64,000 nucleotides of DNA from Sinorhizobium alkalisoli (GTDB lineage Bacteria; Pseudomonadota; Alphaproteobacteria; Rhizobiales; Rhizobiaceae): the NCBI RefSeq assembly GCF_008932245.1, contig NZ_CP034910.1, forward strand, positions 1,178,001 through 1,242,000, read 5' to 3'. A model generated the notes under the pieces. It was given only the letters and a program-made list of their open reading frames with translations. It had not been told where the DNA came from and made no database searches. The position numbers and the translations under genes were made by a program. Numbering within the stretch: position 1 is the stretch's first letter; the number at the start of each line of letters is the position of its first letter. This document shows, piece after piece, positions 27,781 to 37,489 of the stretch.

Positions 27781-28482
27781 TCAGCGCTCGTCGTTTGCGA
27801 AGAACGAGGGGTGGCTCTCGCGGATGCGGCCGATGATGGACTTGATGCGCGACAGGTGGACGCGCATCGCCTGTGCGGCCTTGTCGCCATTGTGCTCGCG
27901 AAGCGCCGTCATGATCACCTTGTGGTCGTCGTGGGCGCTTTGGGCGCCGAAGGAGAGGCTGAGATAGCGCACCCGGTCCATATGCGCCTTGCTGTCGCGG
28001 ATCAGTGCCCAGGCAAACTCATGTCCGGAAAGTTCGCAGATCTGCTTGTGGAAGCTGTCGTCTAGCGCGTGGAACAGGACCTTGTCGCCGGCCGCGATCG
28101 CCGCGTCCTGCTCATCGAGCAGGGCATCGAGCCGGTCGAGTTGCGCATCCGTCAGGCACTCGGCGGCAGCCCGCACAGTTTCCATCTCGAGCGCCGTGCG
28201 GATGAAACGGGCCTGCATGACCTCCTTTTCGGAGATATGCGTGACGATCGTCGCTCGCTGCGGCCGGATCAGCAGAAATCCGAGCTGCGACAGCCGATAG
28301 AAGGCGTCGCGCACCGGCTGGCGGGAAACGCCGAGCTGCCTGGAGACTTCCACCTCCGAAAGCCTGGTGCCCGGCGGCAGGTCCAGTTCGATCACCTGGT
28401 GATAGAGGTGCTCGAAGACCTGCTCCGTCACCGACGGAGCGCGGCTCAGTTCGACTGCCCTGATCTGAACCTGATCGGCCAT
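27781..28482 (-). CDS. GntR-family (FadR/FCD subfamily) transcriptional regulator
   Basis: 233 residues. The winged helix occupies residues ~15-75 (SVTEQVFEHLYHQVI ... GTRLSEVEVSRQLGVSRQP). The helical FCD ligand domain has the D-x3-H, H and H metal-ligand pattern (ALDDSFHKQI, DHKVIM, MRVHLSR). It is divergent from uxaC and the uronate operon, so it likely represses that operon until a uronate or its product binds. ATG 28482 is set by GGAGG six bases upstream; a further upstream start would lengthen it into the operator-like dyad. Confidence 0.88.
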   Translation of the reverse strand: MADQVQIRAVELSRAPSVTEQVFEHLYHQVIELDLPPGTRLSEVEVSRQLGVSRQPVRDAFYRLSQLGFLLIRPQRATIVTHISEKEVMQARFIRTALEMETVRAAAECLTDAQLDRLDALLDEQDAAIAAGDKVLFHALDDSFHKQICELSGHEFAWALIRDSKAHMDRVRYLSLSFGAQSAHDDHKVIMTALREHNGDKAAQAMRVHLSRIKSIIGRIRESHPSFFANDER

Positions 28483-28511
28483 GAAAAACCTCCGTTGACT
28501 CATTTTGCATA

Positions 28512-28523
28512 CTAACATATTAG
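28512..28523. promoter_or_regulatory. Candidate GntR operator between gntR and uxaC
   Basis: CTAA-CATA-TTAG, a short AT-rich dyad in the 107-base divergent region, within TGCATACTAACATATTAGAT. It is the only clear symmetry there and is placed to control both directions. The assignment is inferred from position. Confidence 0.4.
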
Positions 28524-28589
28524 ATGACTAGCCGATTGCAAGATGTAACCGCCGGATCGTAGCCGGCAAATGGTTGGGAGGCCATCGCA

Positions 28590-29990
28590 TTGCTGGACGA
28601 GAATAGGCTCTTTCCGCTGGAATCACGGGCGCGGGGCATCGCCAGAATGCTCTACGAAAGAGTTTGCGATCTCCCGATCGTCAGTCCGCACGGCCACACG
28701 GATCCGAAATGGTACGCGCTGGACGAGCCGTTTCCTGACCCCGCCCAGCTCTTCGTCACGCCGGATCATTACGTCTTCCGCATGCTCTCATCCCAGGGCA
28801 TCGCGCTCACCGATCTCGGCGTACCACGCGTCGACGGCGGTCCGACGGAAGAAGATGGCCGCAAGATCTGGCGGCTCTTTGCCCGGAACTATCATCTCTT
28901 CCGCGGCACGCCGAGCCGGCTCTGGCTCGACCATTCCTTCGAAGCGGTTTTCGGTCTCAAGGAGCGCCTTTCGGCAAAGACCGCCGACCACTATTACGAC
29001 CACATCTCGGAGTGCCTGGCCAAGCCGGAATTCAGGCCGCGCGCCCTTTTCGACCGCTTCAACATCGAGGTGATCGCGACCACCGAAAGCGCACTCGACG
29101 ATCTTCGCTGGCACGACATGATTCGCCGCTCGGGCTGGAAGGGCCGGGTGGTGACGGCCTACCGCCCCGACAGCGTAATCGATCCCGAATTCGACAATTT
29201 CCGCGAAAACATCGAGCGCTTCGGTGAGCTCGCAGGAACGGATGCGACCAGCTGGCACGGTTATCTCGAAGCCCATCGAATCCGGCGTGCATTCTTCAAG
29301 AGCTACGGCGCGACGAGCTCCGACCACGGCCACGCGACCGCGCGCACGGAAAACCTGAGCGAGACCGAGGCGGCGTCGCTGTTTGCCAAGGCGCTCGCCG
29401 GGCACTGCAGTGCCGAGGAAGCCGATGCCTTCCGGGGCCACATGCTCACCGAAATGGCGCGCATGAGCCTTGAAGACGGCCTGGTCCTGCAGATCCATCC
29501 AGGTTCCTGGCGCAACCATTCCGTCGAAGTGATGCGCCGGCATGGACGCGACAAGGGTTTCGACATTCCCACGCGCACGGACTACGTGCGGGCCCTGAAA
29601 CCGCTTCTCGACGCGGTCGGAATGCGGCCGGAACTGACCGTCATCGCCTTCACGCTCGACGAGACCAGCTATTCGCGCGAGCTTGCACCGCTCGCCGGGG
29701 CCTATCCGGCGCTGAAGCTCGGTCCGGCCTGGTGGTTCTTCGACAGCGCCGAGGGCATGCGCCGCTATCGGGAACTCACGACCGAAACCGCCGGCTTCTA
29801 CAACACCGTCGGCTTCAACGACGACACCCGCGCCTTCTGCTCGATCCCGGCCAGACACGACGTCGCCCGACGGGTCGATTGCGCCTATCTCGCAACTCTC
29901 GTCGCCGACGGTCGGCTCGATGAGGACGAGGCCGGCGAGGTCGCCACCGACCTCGCCTATCGGCTTGCGAAACAAGCCTACCGGCTGTGA
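28590..29990 (+). CDS. uxaC: Glucuronate isomerase
   Basis: 466 residues of the UxaC metal-dependent isomerase family: [16 protein letters not shown] at residues ~29-44 with the zinc-ligand [11 protein letters not shown], and [11 protein letters not shown] in the C-terminal half. It converts glucuronate to fructuronate (or galacturonate to tagaturonate), entry steps of uronate catabolism. The start is TTG at 28590, with GGGAGG 7 bases upstream; the first in-frame ATG is 19 codons later and would cut conserved sequence. It heads the uronate operon. Confidence 0.93.
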   Translation: MLDENRLFPLESRARGIARMLYERVCDLPIVSPHGHTDPKWYALDEPFPDPAQLFVTPDHYVFRMLSSQGIALTDLGVPRVDGGPTEEDGRKIWRLFARNYHLFRGTPSRLWLDHSFEAVFGLKERLSAKTADHYYDHISECLAKPEFRPRALFDRFNIEVIATTESALDDLRWHDMIRRSGWKGRVVTAYRPDSVIDPEFDNFRENIERFGELAGTDATSWHGYLEAHRIRRAFFKSYGATSSDHGHATARTENLSETEAASLFAKALAGHCSAEEADAFRGHMLTEMARMSLEDGLVLQIHPGSWRNHSVEVMRRHGRDKGFDIPTRTDYVRALKPLLDAVGMRPELTVIAFTLDETSYSRELAPLAGAYPALKLGPAWWFFDSAEGMRRYRELTTETAGFYNTVGFNDDTRAFCSIPARHDVARRVDCAYLATLVADGRLDEDEAGEVATDLAYRLAKQAYRL

Positions 29991-30022
29991 AAGCAGCCGC
30001 ATTTCAACAGGGAGGAATTGAA

Positions 30023-31012
30023 ATGACGTTTATGAAGAAGATGAGCATGGCCCTGCTGGCATCCGCCGCCGTGGCGCTTGCTTCGGTGTCGGCTGCGGCC
30101 GCCGATCGGGTCCTGCGGTCGTCCGATACGCATCCGGACGGCTATCCGACCGTCGAAGCGGTCAAACAGATGGGTAAGCTGCTGGAGGAAAAGACCGGCG
30201 GCCGTCTCGGCATCGAGGTCTTCCATTCCGCGCAGCTCGGCGAGGAAAAGGACACGATCGAACAGACGCAGTTCGGCGTGATCGACATGAACCGCGTCTC
30301 GCTCGGACCGTTCAACAACCTCATCGAGGAAACGCAGGTTCCCTCGCTGCCCTATATCTTCCGCTCGGTCGAGCACATGCACAAGGTGATGGACGGGCCG
30401 ATCGGCGAGGAAATCCTTGCGGCATTCGAAGCGCATGACCTCATCGGTCTCGCCTTCTACGACGGCGGCTCGCGCAGCTTCTACAATTCCCAAAAGCCCG
30501 TAAAATCCATCGACGATCTCAAGGGCATGAAATTCCGCGTGATGCAGTCGGACATGTTCGTCGACATGGTCGGCGCGCTTGGGGCCAATGCCACGCCGAT
30601 GCCCTATGGCGAAGTGTACTCTTCGATCCAGACGGGCGTGATCGACGGCGCGGAAAACAACTGGCCCTCCTATGACAGCTCCGGCCACTTCGAAGTCGCC
30701 AAGCATTACACGCTCGACCAGCACCTGATCGTTCCGGAAGTGCTCGTCATGTCCAAGAAGACCTGGGACGGCCTCTCGCCGGAAGACCAGGCTGCGGTGC
30801 GCGAGGCCGCCAAGGCCTCGGTTCCCTACATGCGCGAACTCTGGGCGGCGCAGGAGAAGAAGTCGGAAGACAAGATACGCGAGGCCGGTGTCGAAGTCGT
30901 CTCCGAGATCGACAAGGGGCCGTTCATCGAGGCGATGAAGCCGGTCTACGAAAAATACGTCAAGTCCGAGAAGCTGAAGGACATGGTGAAGCGCATCCAG
31001 GAAACACAGTAA
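30023..31012 (+). CDS. TRAP solute-binding protein for uronates (DctP family)
   Basis: 329 residues with a Sec signal peptide (1-27, ending SAAAA). The mature protein has the DctP fold marks: [15 protein letters not shown] at the start, [12 protein letters not shown] with the carboxylate-binding arginine, and [13 protein letters not shown]. It binds the substrate in the periplasm and hands it to the DctQM pair downstream. Position between uxaC and kdgF/kduID suggests glucuronate, galacturonate or an unsaturated uronate. GGGAGGAA precedes the ATG at 30023. Confidence 0.9.
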   Translation: MTFMKKMSMALLASAAVALASVSAAAADRVLRSSDTHPDGYPTVEAVKQMGKLLEEKTGGRLGIEVFHSAQLGEEKDTIEQTQFGVIDMNRVSLGPFNNLIEETQVPSLPYIFRSVEHMHKVMDGPIGEEILAAFEAHDLIGLAFYDGGSRSFYNSQKPVKSIDDLKGMKFRVMQSDMFVDMVGALGANATPMPYGEVYSSIQTGVIDGAENNWPSYDSSGHFEVAKHYTLDQHLIVPEVLVMSKKTWDGLSPEDQAAVREAAKASVPYMRELWAAQEKKSEDKIREAGVEVVSEIDKGPFIEAMKPVYEKYVKSEKLKDMVKRIQETQ

Positions 31013-31061
31013 CGTGAAATGAGGTTGGGTGGCGACCGCCTCCACCCCTGTGCCTGCCGCT

Positions 31062-31100
31062 TTGCCCCTCTCCTCGGCTTAAACCCGAGGAGAGGGGCAA
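31062..31100 (+). terminator. Strong hairpin between TRAP binding-protein and permease genes
   Basis: A perfect 16-bp stem (TTGCCCCTCTCCTCGG and its complement) closes a 7-base loop, 49 bases after the binding-protein stop. There is no T-run after it. It should protect the 3' end of the binding-protein message and lower downstream transcript, giving more binding protein than permease. Confidence 0.6.
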
Positions 31101-31145
31101 TCGACAGGTCAGAGCGGTAGAGCGTCCGTCCGTGGAGACATCCCC

Positions 31146-31667
31146 TTGCAAAATACCATGAAGAGCGTCGCGCGACTCATGAGCAGCCTCTCCGGGGCCG
31201 CACTCTGGATCGCCGGCACCGGTCTCGTCCTGATGACCATATTCATCGCCGCCCAGGTCTTCTGGCGGTATCTCTTAAACGACAGCCTGACCTGGAGCGA
31301 GCCCGCGTCGGTGATGATCATGGGGTGGTTCATCTTCCTCGGCGCTGCCGTCGGCATCAGGGAAGGCTACCATCTCTCTTTCGACATCCTGCTGCACGTG
31401 TTGCCGCAGCGGGGCAAGGAGATGCTGCACACGCTCTCGGACATCTTCGTGGCCGCTTTCGGCGGCGGCATGATCCTATATGGCGCGCAACTCGCGATGA
31501 AGACGGCGGGCAACAAAATGCCGGGCCTCGGCATTTCCGGCGCCTTCGACTTTCTTCCGATCGTGGCTGGCGGCGTGCTGGTCGTTCTCTTTTCCCTCGA
31601 GCGCATCGCCCGGCGCGCGGCAGGCCTTCACACCGCCCGCTTCGGCGAAGCGGAGCAGGAGCACTGA
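31146..31667 (+). CDS. TRAP small permease (DctQ)
   Basis: 173 residues, four membrane helices, normal DctQ length. Marks are VFWRYLLNDSLTWSEP after the first helix and GREGYH-like IREGYHLSFDIL. It partners the DctM protein 3 bases downstream. TTG at 31146 is favoured because GGAG lies 8 bases upstream; an ATG at 31158 (MKSVARLM) is the alternative and would drop four residues. Confidence 0.88.
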   Translation: MQNTMKSVARLMSSLSGAALWIAGTGLVLMTIFIAAQVFWRYLLNDSLTWSEPASVMIMGWFIFLGAAVGIREGYHLSFDILLHVLPQRGKEMLHTLSDIFVAAFGGGMILYGAQLAMKTAGNKMPGLGISGAFDFLPIVAGGVLVVLFSLERIARRAAGLHTARFGEAEQEH

Positions 31668-31670
31668 CTG

Positions 31671-32951
31671 ATGGAACTCTGGATCCTGTTCGGCACATTC
31701 GCCTTTCTGCTGCTCATCGGCACGCCCGTCGCCTTCTGCCTTGGCGTCTCCAGCTTCGCGACCGTGCTTTATCTCGGCCTGCCGCCGGTCATCGTGTTCC
31801 AGCGCCTCAATTCCGGCGTGTCGGTCTTCGCCCTGATGGCGATCCCGTTCTTCATCTATGCCGGCGACCTGATGGTGCGCGGCGATATCGCGCGCCGGCT
31901 CGTGGCGCTTGCCGGTTCGCTGGTCGGCCATCTTCGCGGAGGGCTTGGCCAGGTGAACATTCTGGCATCGGTCATGTTCGGGGGCGTCTCCGGCTCGGCC
32001 GCCGCCGATGCCTCTGCCGTCGGCGGCCTGATGGTGCCGCAGATGAAGGCGCGCGGCTACGGCGTCGACTACGCGGTTAATATCACGGTTGTCGGATCGA
32101 TCATCGCCCTGATGATCCCGCCGTCGCACAACATGATCATCTATTCGATCTCTGCCGGCGGGAGGATTTCCATCGCCGACCTGTTCACGGCCGGCATCAT
32201 TCCGGGTCTCCTGCTGGCGCTCTGCCTGATGCTTGCCGCCTGGATCGTCGCGAAACGGCGCGGCTATCCGACGGAAGCGTTCCCCGGTCTGCGGGCAATG
32301 GGGCAATTGTTCGTCTCGGCGGTCCCCGGCCTCGTCCTGGTCGCGATCATCTTCGGGGGCGTTCGCTCCGGTGTCTTCACGGCTTCGGAATCCTCCAATA
32401 TCGCCGTCGTCTACGCGTTGCTCGTGACCTTGCTCGTCTATCGCACGTTGAGCTGGGAGGACTTCAAGGAGGCGACCTTCGCGGCGGTGCGCACGACGGC
32501 GATGGTATTGATGGTGATCGGCTGTGCGGCTTCCTTCGGCTGGCTCCTCGCCTACCTCAAAGTGCCGACGGCGATGGTTGCGCTGCTGCAGGGCGTCTCC
32601 GATAACCCGCTCGTCATCCTGCTGCTGCTGAACATCGTTCTCCTGATCCTCGGCACCTTCATGGACATGTCGCCGCTGATCGTCATCACCACGCCGATCT
32701 TCCTGCCGGTCGCAACCGCCTTTGGCGTCGACCCGGTCCATTTCGGGGTGATCCTCATCCTGAACCTGGGCATCGGCCTCTGCACGCCGCCGGTCGGAGC
32801 CGTGCTCTTCGTCGGCTGCGCCGTCGGGCGGATACCGATATCGCAGGCGTTGCAGACCATCTGGCCCTTCTACGGCGCTGCGGTCTTTGCACTGCTCCTG
32901 GTCACCTATGTTCCGGCGCTCTCGCTCTGGCTGCCCGCGCTGTTCCACTAG
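31671..32951 (+). CDS. TRAP large permease (DctM)
   Basis: 426 residues with about 12 hydrophobic segments, the usual DctM length. Motifs are FGGVSGSAAADASAVG, MIPPSHNMIIYS, and TFMDMSPLIVITTPIFLP. Together with the preceding DctQ and the binding protein at 30023 it makes a complete ion-driven importer for uronates. The ATG is 3 bases after the dctQ stop. Confidence 0.94.
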   Translation: MELWILFGTFAFLLLIGTPVAFCLGVSSFATVLYLGLPPVIVFQRLNSGVSVFALMAIPFFIYAGDLMVRGDIARRLVALAGSLVGHLRGGLGQVNILASVMFGGVSGSAAADASAVGGLMVPQMKARGYGVDYAVNITVVGSIIALMIPPSHNMIIYSISAGGRISIADLFTAGIIPGLLLALCLMLAAWIVAKRRGYPTEAFPGLRAMGQLFVSAVPGLVLVAIIFGGVRSGVFTASESSNIAVVYALLVTLLVYRTLSWEDFKEATFAAVRTTAMVLMVIGCAASFGWLLAYLKVPTAMVALLQGVSDNPLVILLLLNIVLLILGTFMDMSPLIVITTPIFLPVATAFGVDPVHFGVILILNLGIGLCTPPVGAVLFVGCAVGRIPISQALQTIWPFYGAAVFALLLVTYVPALSLWLPALFH

Positions 32952-32960
32952 GAGACGATC

Positions 32961-33284
32961 ATGCCCCGCTCCTTCGTTCGCATCTATCCCTCGGTAGACG
33001 CCGGCAACGGCGTCACCCGCCGCGTCCTCGCCGAGAGCCCAGAGCTCATGGTCGTCGAGTTCCGGTTCGCCAAGGATGGAGCAGGCGCGCTCCACAACCA
33101 TCCGCACGTGCAGGCGACCTATGTGAAATCCGGCGTCTTCGAATTCACGATCGGAGACGAGGTCGTCCTGGTCAGGGGCGGCGACAGCTTTGTCATCCCG
33201 TCTTCGGTGACGCATGGTTGCCGTGCATTGGAAGAGGGCGTGCTGATCGATACTTTCACGCCGCGTCGCGATGATTTTCTTTGA
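32961..33284 (+). CDS. kdgF: KdgF-like cupin, unsaturated uronate linearisation
   Basis: 107 residues, a single small cupin. The first cupin motif is HNHPHVQATYVKSGVFEF (His, His, Gln/Glu positions) and the second is DSFVIPSSVTHGCRA. KdgF proteins of this size convert 4,5-unsaturated galacturonate/mannuronate to the linear keto form (DKI), the substrate of KduI encoded next. Its position between the TRAP permease and kduI supports this role. Other small cupins of unknown role cannot be excluded from sequence alone. Confidence 0.8.
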   Translation: MPRSFVRIYPSVDAGNGVTRRVLAESPELMVVEFRFAKDGAGALHNHPHVQATYVKSGVFEFTIGDEVVLVRGGDSFVIPSSVTHGCRALEEGVLIDTFTPRRDDFL

Positions 33285-33300
33285 GTAACAGGAGAAAGAC

Positions 33301-34122
33301 ATGCTGAACGTCGAAATCCGCCATGCGATCGACCCGAAAACCGCCAAGGCCTTAGATACGAAAGCATTGCGCGAGAACTTCCACGTCGGCGGCATTTTCC
33401 GGGACGGCGAGATCAATCTCATCTACACCCACTACGACCGTATGATCGTCGGTGGCGCCGTCCCTGCCGGCAAGAGCCTCGAGCTCGACCACGTCGGGCC
33501 ATGCGGCACGGCCTCGATCCTCGACAGGCGTGAACTGGTCGTCGTGAATATCGGTGCCGAGGGCAGCGTCACGGCCGGAATGGAATACAGGATGGCCAGG
33601 GGCGACATGCTCTATCTTGGCATGGGGTCCGGCCCGATCAGCTTTTCCGGCGACGGCCGCTTCTATATCCTCTCCGCGCCCGCGCACCAGACCTATCCGT
33701 CGCGGCTCATCAAGATCGACGAGGCCGCCAGCATTTCGCTTGGCGCACAGGAGACCTCGAACGAGCGCACGATTTACCAGTTCGTGCATCCGGAAGTGAT
33801 GCAATCCTGCCAGCTCGTCGTCGGCATGACCAAGCTGAAGAACGGCTCCGTCTGGAACACGATGCCCGCCCATGTCCATGATCGCCGTATGGAGGCTTAT
33901 CTTCATTTCGACCTCGCCGACAGCCAGCGGGTCTTCCACATGATGGGCGAGCCCGAGGAAACCCGCCATCTGGTGCTCAAGAACGAAGAGGGGGCGATCT
34001 CTCCGCCCTGGTCGATCCATTCGGGAGCAGGGACAGGTTCCTATACCTTTATCTGGGCGATGGCCGGCGACAATGTCGACTACAAGGACGTCGAAATGGT
34101 TTCCATGGAGACGCTGAAGTGA
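33301..34122 (+). CDS. kduI: 5-dehydro-4-deoxy-D-glucuronate isomerase
   Basis: 273 residues, close to the E. coli length. The zinc site is visible as MPAHVHDRRMEAYLHFDL (H-x-H-x4-E and a later His). It isomerises 5-keto-4-deoxyuronate to 2,5-diketo-3-deoxygluconate in pectin/alginate-type oligouronate breakdown. Its stop overlaps the kduD start by 4 bases. Confidence 0.95.
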   Translation: MLNVEIRHAIDPKTAKALDTKALRENFHVGGIFRDGEINLIYTHYDRMIVGGAVPAGKSLELDHVGPCGTASILDRRELVVVNIGAEGSVTAGMEYRMARGDMLYLGMGSGPISFSGDGRFYILSAPAHQTYPSRLIKIDEAASISLGAQETSNERTIYQFVHPEVMQSCQLVVGMTKLKNGSVWNTMPAHVHDRRMEAYLHFDLADSQRVFHMMGEPEETRHLVLKNEEGAISPPWSIHSGAGTGSYTFIWAMAGDNVDYKDVEMVSMETLK

Positions 34123-34865
34123 GCGACATCTTCTCCCTGCAAGGCAGACGCGCTCTGGTCACCGGTGCCAACACCGGCATTGGCCAGGCGATCGCCCTGT
34201 CGTTCGCCCGGGCCGGCGCGGAGGTGATCTGCGCCGGCCGGTCCTCGGTCGAGGAGACGCTGGGTCTGATCACTGAGGCCGGCGGCAAGGCTTCCGGCCT
34301 TTCCCTCGACTTGTCCGACCCGATCGCCGGGCAAGCCGTCTTCGCCGAAAACGCCCCGGTCGACATTCTCGTCAACAATGCCGGAATTATCCGGCGGGCG
34401 GACTCGGTCGACTTCTCAGAGGCCGACTGGGACGACGTCATGAACGTCAATCTCAAGGCGGTCTTCTTCCTCTGCCAGGCCTTTGCGCGCGCGGTCTTTC
34501 AGCGCGGCGGCGGGGGCAAGATCATCAACATCGCCTCGATGTTGTCGTTTCAGGGTGGTATTCGCGTCCCCTCCTACACTGCGTCGAAGAGCGGCGTCGC
34601 CGGCCTGACGAAGCTGCTCGCCAATGAATGGGCGGCCAAGGGCATCAACGTCAACGCCATCGCTCCCGGCTATATCGCCACCAACAATACCGAGGCGCTG
34701 CGCGCCGACGAGGCCCGCAACAGGTCCATTCTGGAGCGAATTCCCGCCGGTCGATGGGGCGAACCCGACGACATCGGCGGTGCGGCGGTATTCCTGGCCT
34801 CTCCGGCTGCAAAATATGTCCATGGTGCAATCCTCAATGTCGATGGAGGCTGGCTTGCCCGCTGA
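34119..34865 (+). CDS. kduD: 2-dehydro-3-deoxy-D-gluconate 5-dehydrogenase
   Basis: 248 residues, short-chain dehydrogenase. It has the TGANTGIGQAIA cofactor loop, the VNNAG strand, the catalytic serine in ASMLS and YTASKSG with the Tyr/Lys pair. It reduces diketo-deoxygluconate to KDG. The start is GTG at 34119, overlapping kduI; the C-terminus overlaps the likely TTG start of the next gene. Confidence 0.94.
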   Translation: MSDIFSLQGRRALVTGANTGIGQAIALSFARAGAEVICAGRSSVEETLGLITEAGGKASGLSLDLSDPIAGQAVFAENAPVDILVNNAGIIRRADSVDFSEADWDDVMNVNLKAVFFLCQAFARAVFQRGGGGKIINIASMLSFQGGIRVPSYTASKSGVAGLTKLLANEWAAKGINVNAIAPGYIATNNTEALRADEARNRSILERIPAGRWGEPDDIGGAAVFLASPAAKYVHGAILNVDGGWLAR

Positions 34866-36303
34866 TCGTTCTCGTCTTCGTCGTCCGGACGTGCCGCGCG
34901 CCGATACCGGCATTATTCATCTGGGACTCGGCGCCTTCTATCGCGCCCACGGCGCCATCTATTTCGACGAGGTCATGAAGAGGTCCGGCGGCGATTGGGG
35001 CATCGTCGGCGTCAGCCTGGTCCGGCCGGACCAGCGCGACCTGCTCCGTCCGCAGGATTTCGCCTATACCGCGGTCGAACTCGGCCCGGACGGGGAGAAG
35101 CCGCAGGTGATCTCGATCATCAACGATGTCCTCGTGGCCCCCGAGGACCCGCAGGCGGTTCTCGACGCCATGTCGGCGCCGGCGACCCGGATCATCACCT
35201 TGACGGTCACCGAGAAGGGCTATTGCCACGAGCCGTCGACGGGTCGTTTGAACCGGGAGCATCCGGACATCCGCCATGATCTGGCCAATCCGGCTGGTCC
35301 GAAATCGGCGATCGGCTTCCTGGTCCGGGCGCTGGAACGCCGGCGGGGCGAGGAAACGAGGCCATTCACCGTGCTCTGCTGCGACAACCTGCCGGAAAAC
35401 GGCCGCGTCGTGCGCGGGATCGTGCTCGAATTCGCCGGCCTGGTCGACCAGGGGCTCGCCGAGTGGATTGCCGCCGGGGTCGCGTTCCCTTCGACTATGG
35501 TCGATCGCATCGTGCCGGCGACCAAGCCCGAAGACATCGAGAGATTGGCCGAACGGACCGGCGTGCTCGACCTGTCGCCGGTCATGCACGAACCGTTCCG
35601 CCAATGGGTGGTGGAGGACAAATTCGTCGACGGGGTCCGGCCAGACTTCGGCGCGGTCGGCGTGGAGCTGGTCGCAGACGTCACGCCCTATGAGCACATG
35701 AAACTACGATGCCTCAACGGCACGCATTCGTCTCTCGCCTATCTCGGCTATCTCGCCGGGCATGAGACGATCAGCGACACCGTCGCCGATCCGGTCTTTG
35801 CCGCCTTCGTCCGGCACCTCTGGGGCAATGAGATCGTTCCGGTGCTCCACGCGCCGCCTGGCGTGGATCTCGGCGCCTATACCGAATCGCTGTTCGAGCG
35901 ATACGCAAATCCGGCCATCCGGCACCGCACTTGGCAGATCGCCATGGATGGATCGCAAAAGCTGCCGCAGCGCATCCTCGGCACGGTCATGGAAAACCTT
36001 GCCGCCGGCCGCGTGCCCCGAGGCCTGATCCTCGCGATTGCCGCCTGGATGCGGTATGTCGGCGGTTTCGACGAAAAGCGTCAGCCGATCGACGTCCGCG
36101 ACCCGCTTGCCGCGGAGCTCAAGACTTTGAGCGACGGCGGGGACAACGGCGCGAAGACGGTCGAGGCTCTGCTTGGCGTCAGCACGATATTTCCCGCAGA
36201 TCTTGCCGGACATGCTGCCTTCCGCGAGGCGCTCGTCGAAAGCTATAGGGGGCTCATCGAAAAGGGTGCCCGCGAAATGACGAAGGACGTCACGAATGCT
36301 TGA
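34855..36303 (+). CDS. uxuB: Fructuronate reductase (mannitol dehydrogenase family)
   Basis: 482 residues of the long-chain polyol dehydrogenase family. The Rossmann start is GIIHLGLGAFYRAHGAIYFDE (residues ~18-38); the catalytic K-x5-N-x2-H motif is in MKLRCLNGTHSSLAYLG. It reduces fructuronate to mannonate, the substrate of UxuA encoded next. The start is probably TTG at 34855, with GGAGG 5 bases upstream inside the kduD end; an ATG at 34843 in frame is the alternative. Tagaturonate or mannitol as substrate is less likely given the neighbouring uxuA. Confidence 0.9.
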   Translation: MPADRSRLRRPDVPRADTGIIHLGLGAFYRAHGAIYFDEVMKRSGGDWGIVGVSLVRPDQRDLLRPQDFAYTAVELGPDGEKPQVISIINDVLVAPEDPQAVLDAMSAPATRIITLTVTEKGYCHEPSTGRLNREHPDIRHDLANPAGPKSAIGFLVRALERRRGEETRPFTVLCCDNLPENGRVVRGIVLEFAGLVDQGLAEWIAAGVAFPSTMVDRIVPATKPEDIERLAERTGVLDLSPVMHEPFRQWVVEDKFVDGVRPDFGAVGVELVADVTPYEHMKLRCLNGTHSSLAYLGYLAGHETISDTVADPVFAAFVRHLWGNEIVPVLHAPPGVDLGAYTESLFERYANPAIRHRTWQIAMDGSQKLPQRILGTVMENLAAGRVPRGLILAIAAWMRYVGGFDEKRQPIDVRDPLAAELKTLSDGGDNGAKTVEALLGVSTIFPADLAGHAAFREALVESYRGLIEKGAREMTKDVTNA

Positions 36304-37489
36304 GAGTTGGCGTTGGTATGGTCCCTTTGACAAGATAAACCTTGCCGAAATCGCCCAGACCGGCGCCGCCGGCATCGTCACCGCCTTGCATGAGATCCCC
36401 TATGGCGAGGTCTGGCCGGTGGAGACGATCCGCGCGCGGCAATCCGAAATCGTCGAGAGCGGGCTAGGCCTCCATTGGGCCGTGGTCGAAAGCCTGCCGG
36501 TCCATGAGAGCATCAAACGCGGTGAGGGCGACCTGACGGCGCTCTTTGCCAAGTATCGCCAGTCGCTCTCCAATCTCGCCGCCTGCGGCATCCAGACCGT
36601 CTGCTACAACTTCATGCCGCTGCTTGACTGGACCCGGACCCGCCTCGATGCGCCGGTATCTCGCGGCGGCACTTGCCTGCGCTTCGAGGCCCACGAGATG
36701 GCCGCCTTCGAGGTTCACATGCTGAAGCGTAGAGGCGCGGAGGCCGACTATACGCTGGAGGTCCTGGAAAGGGCGCGAGCTTGGCACGACGCTTCCGACG
36801 AGAACACGCGACAAAGGCTGCTTGCCGGCATCATGGCCGGTCTGCCGGGCGCCTACGACCGCTACGATGTCGAGGGGCTGAGACGGGCGCTCGAACATTA
36901 CAGCGGCATCGGCCGTGCCGAACTGCAAGCCAACTATGCCCGTTTCCTCGCCGAGGTCGTCCCCGCTGCGGAAGAGCTCGGCGTGCGGCTCTGCGTTCAT
37001 CCGGATGATCCTCCGCGCGACATTCTCGGCCTGCCGCGCATCGTCTCGAGCGAGGAGGACGTCGCCTGGGTGCTTGCGCAACAGGACGCAGGGGCAAACG
37101 GCCTGACGCTCTGCTCGGGCTCGCTCGGCGCCAATCCGGCAAACGACGTTCCGGCGATCGCCGGGCGCTTCGCGGACCGCATCCACTTCGCGCATTTGCG
37201 CAATGTCCGAAAGGATCCGGACGGATCGTTCGAGGAGGCGGCACATCTCGAGGGCGATACCGATATGGTGGCTCTGGTCGCGGTGCTCATTCGCGAGGAG
37301 AACCGCCGGCGCGCCGAGGGCCGACCCGACTGGACCATACCATTCCGCCCCGACCACGGCCACGAGCTGTTGAGCGATGTCGGGCGCGGCACCCATCCGG
37401 GCTATCCCCTGATAGGGCGTATGCGGGGACTTGCGGAATTGCGCGGGATAGTTCGCGCGCTCACCCACGAGCGGACGCATTTCGCCTGA
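36296..37489 (+). CDS. uxuA: Mannonate dehydratase
   Basis: 397 residues, typical for UxuA. It opens with WRWYGPFDKINLAEIAQTG and TALHEIPYGEVW, and has the metal-binding CVHPDDPP region (~residue 238) and FRPDHGHELLSDVG near the end. It dehydrates mannonate to KDG, the common end point of both uronate branches here. It overlaps uxuB by 8 bases and is the last gene of the operon. Confidence 0.95.
   Translation: MLESWRWYGPFDKINLAEIAQTGAAGIVTALHEIPYGEVWPVETIRARQSEIVESGLGLHWAVVESLPVHESIKRGEGDLTALFAKYRQSLSNLAACGIQTVCYNFMPLLDWTRTRLDAPVSRGGTCLRFEAHEMAAFEVHMLKRRGAEADYTLEVLERARAWHDASDENTRQRLLAGIMAGLPGAYDRYDVEGLRRALEHYSGIGRAELQANYARFLAEVVPAAEELGVRLCVHPDDPPRDILGLPRIVSSEEDVAWVLAQQDAGANGLTLCSGSLGANPANDVPAIAGRFADRIHFAHLRNVRKDPDGSFEEAAHLEGDTDMVALVAVLIREENRRRAEGRPDWTIPFRPDHGHELLSDVGRGTHPGYPLIGRMRGLAELRGIVRALTHERTHFA

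Noticed and set aside
31476..33422. 648-codon open frame on - opposite dctM and kdgF
   Set aside because: Very rich in Asp/Arg/His/Gln as expected for antisense of membrane-protein codons; it crosses several well-supported genes.
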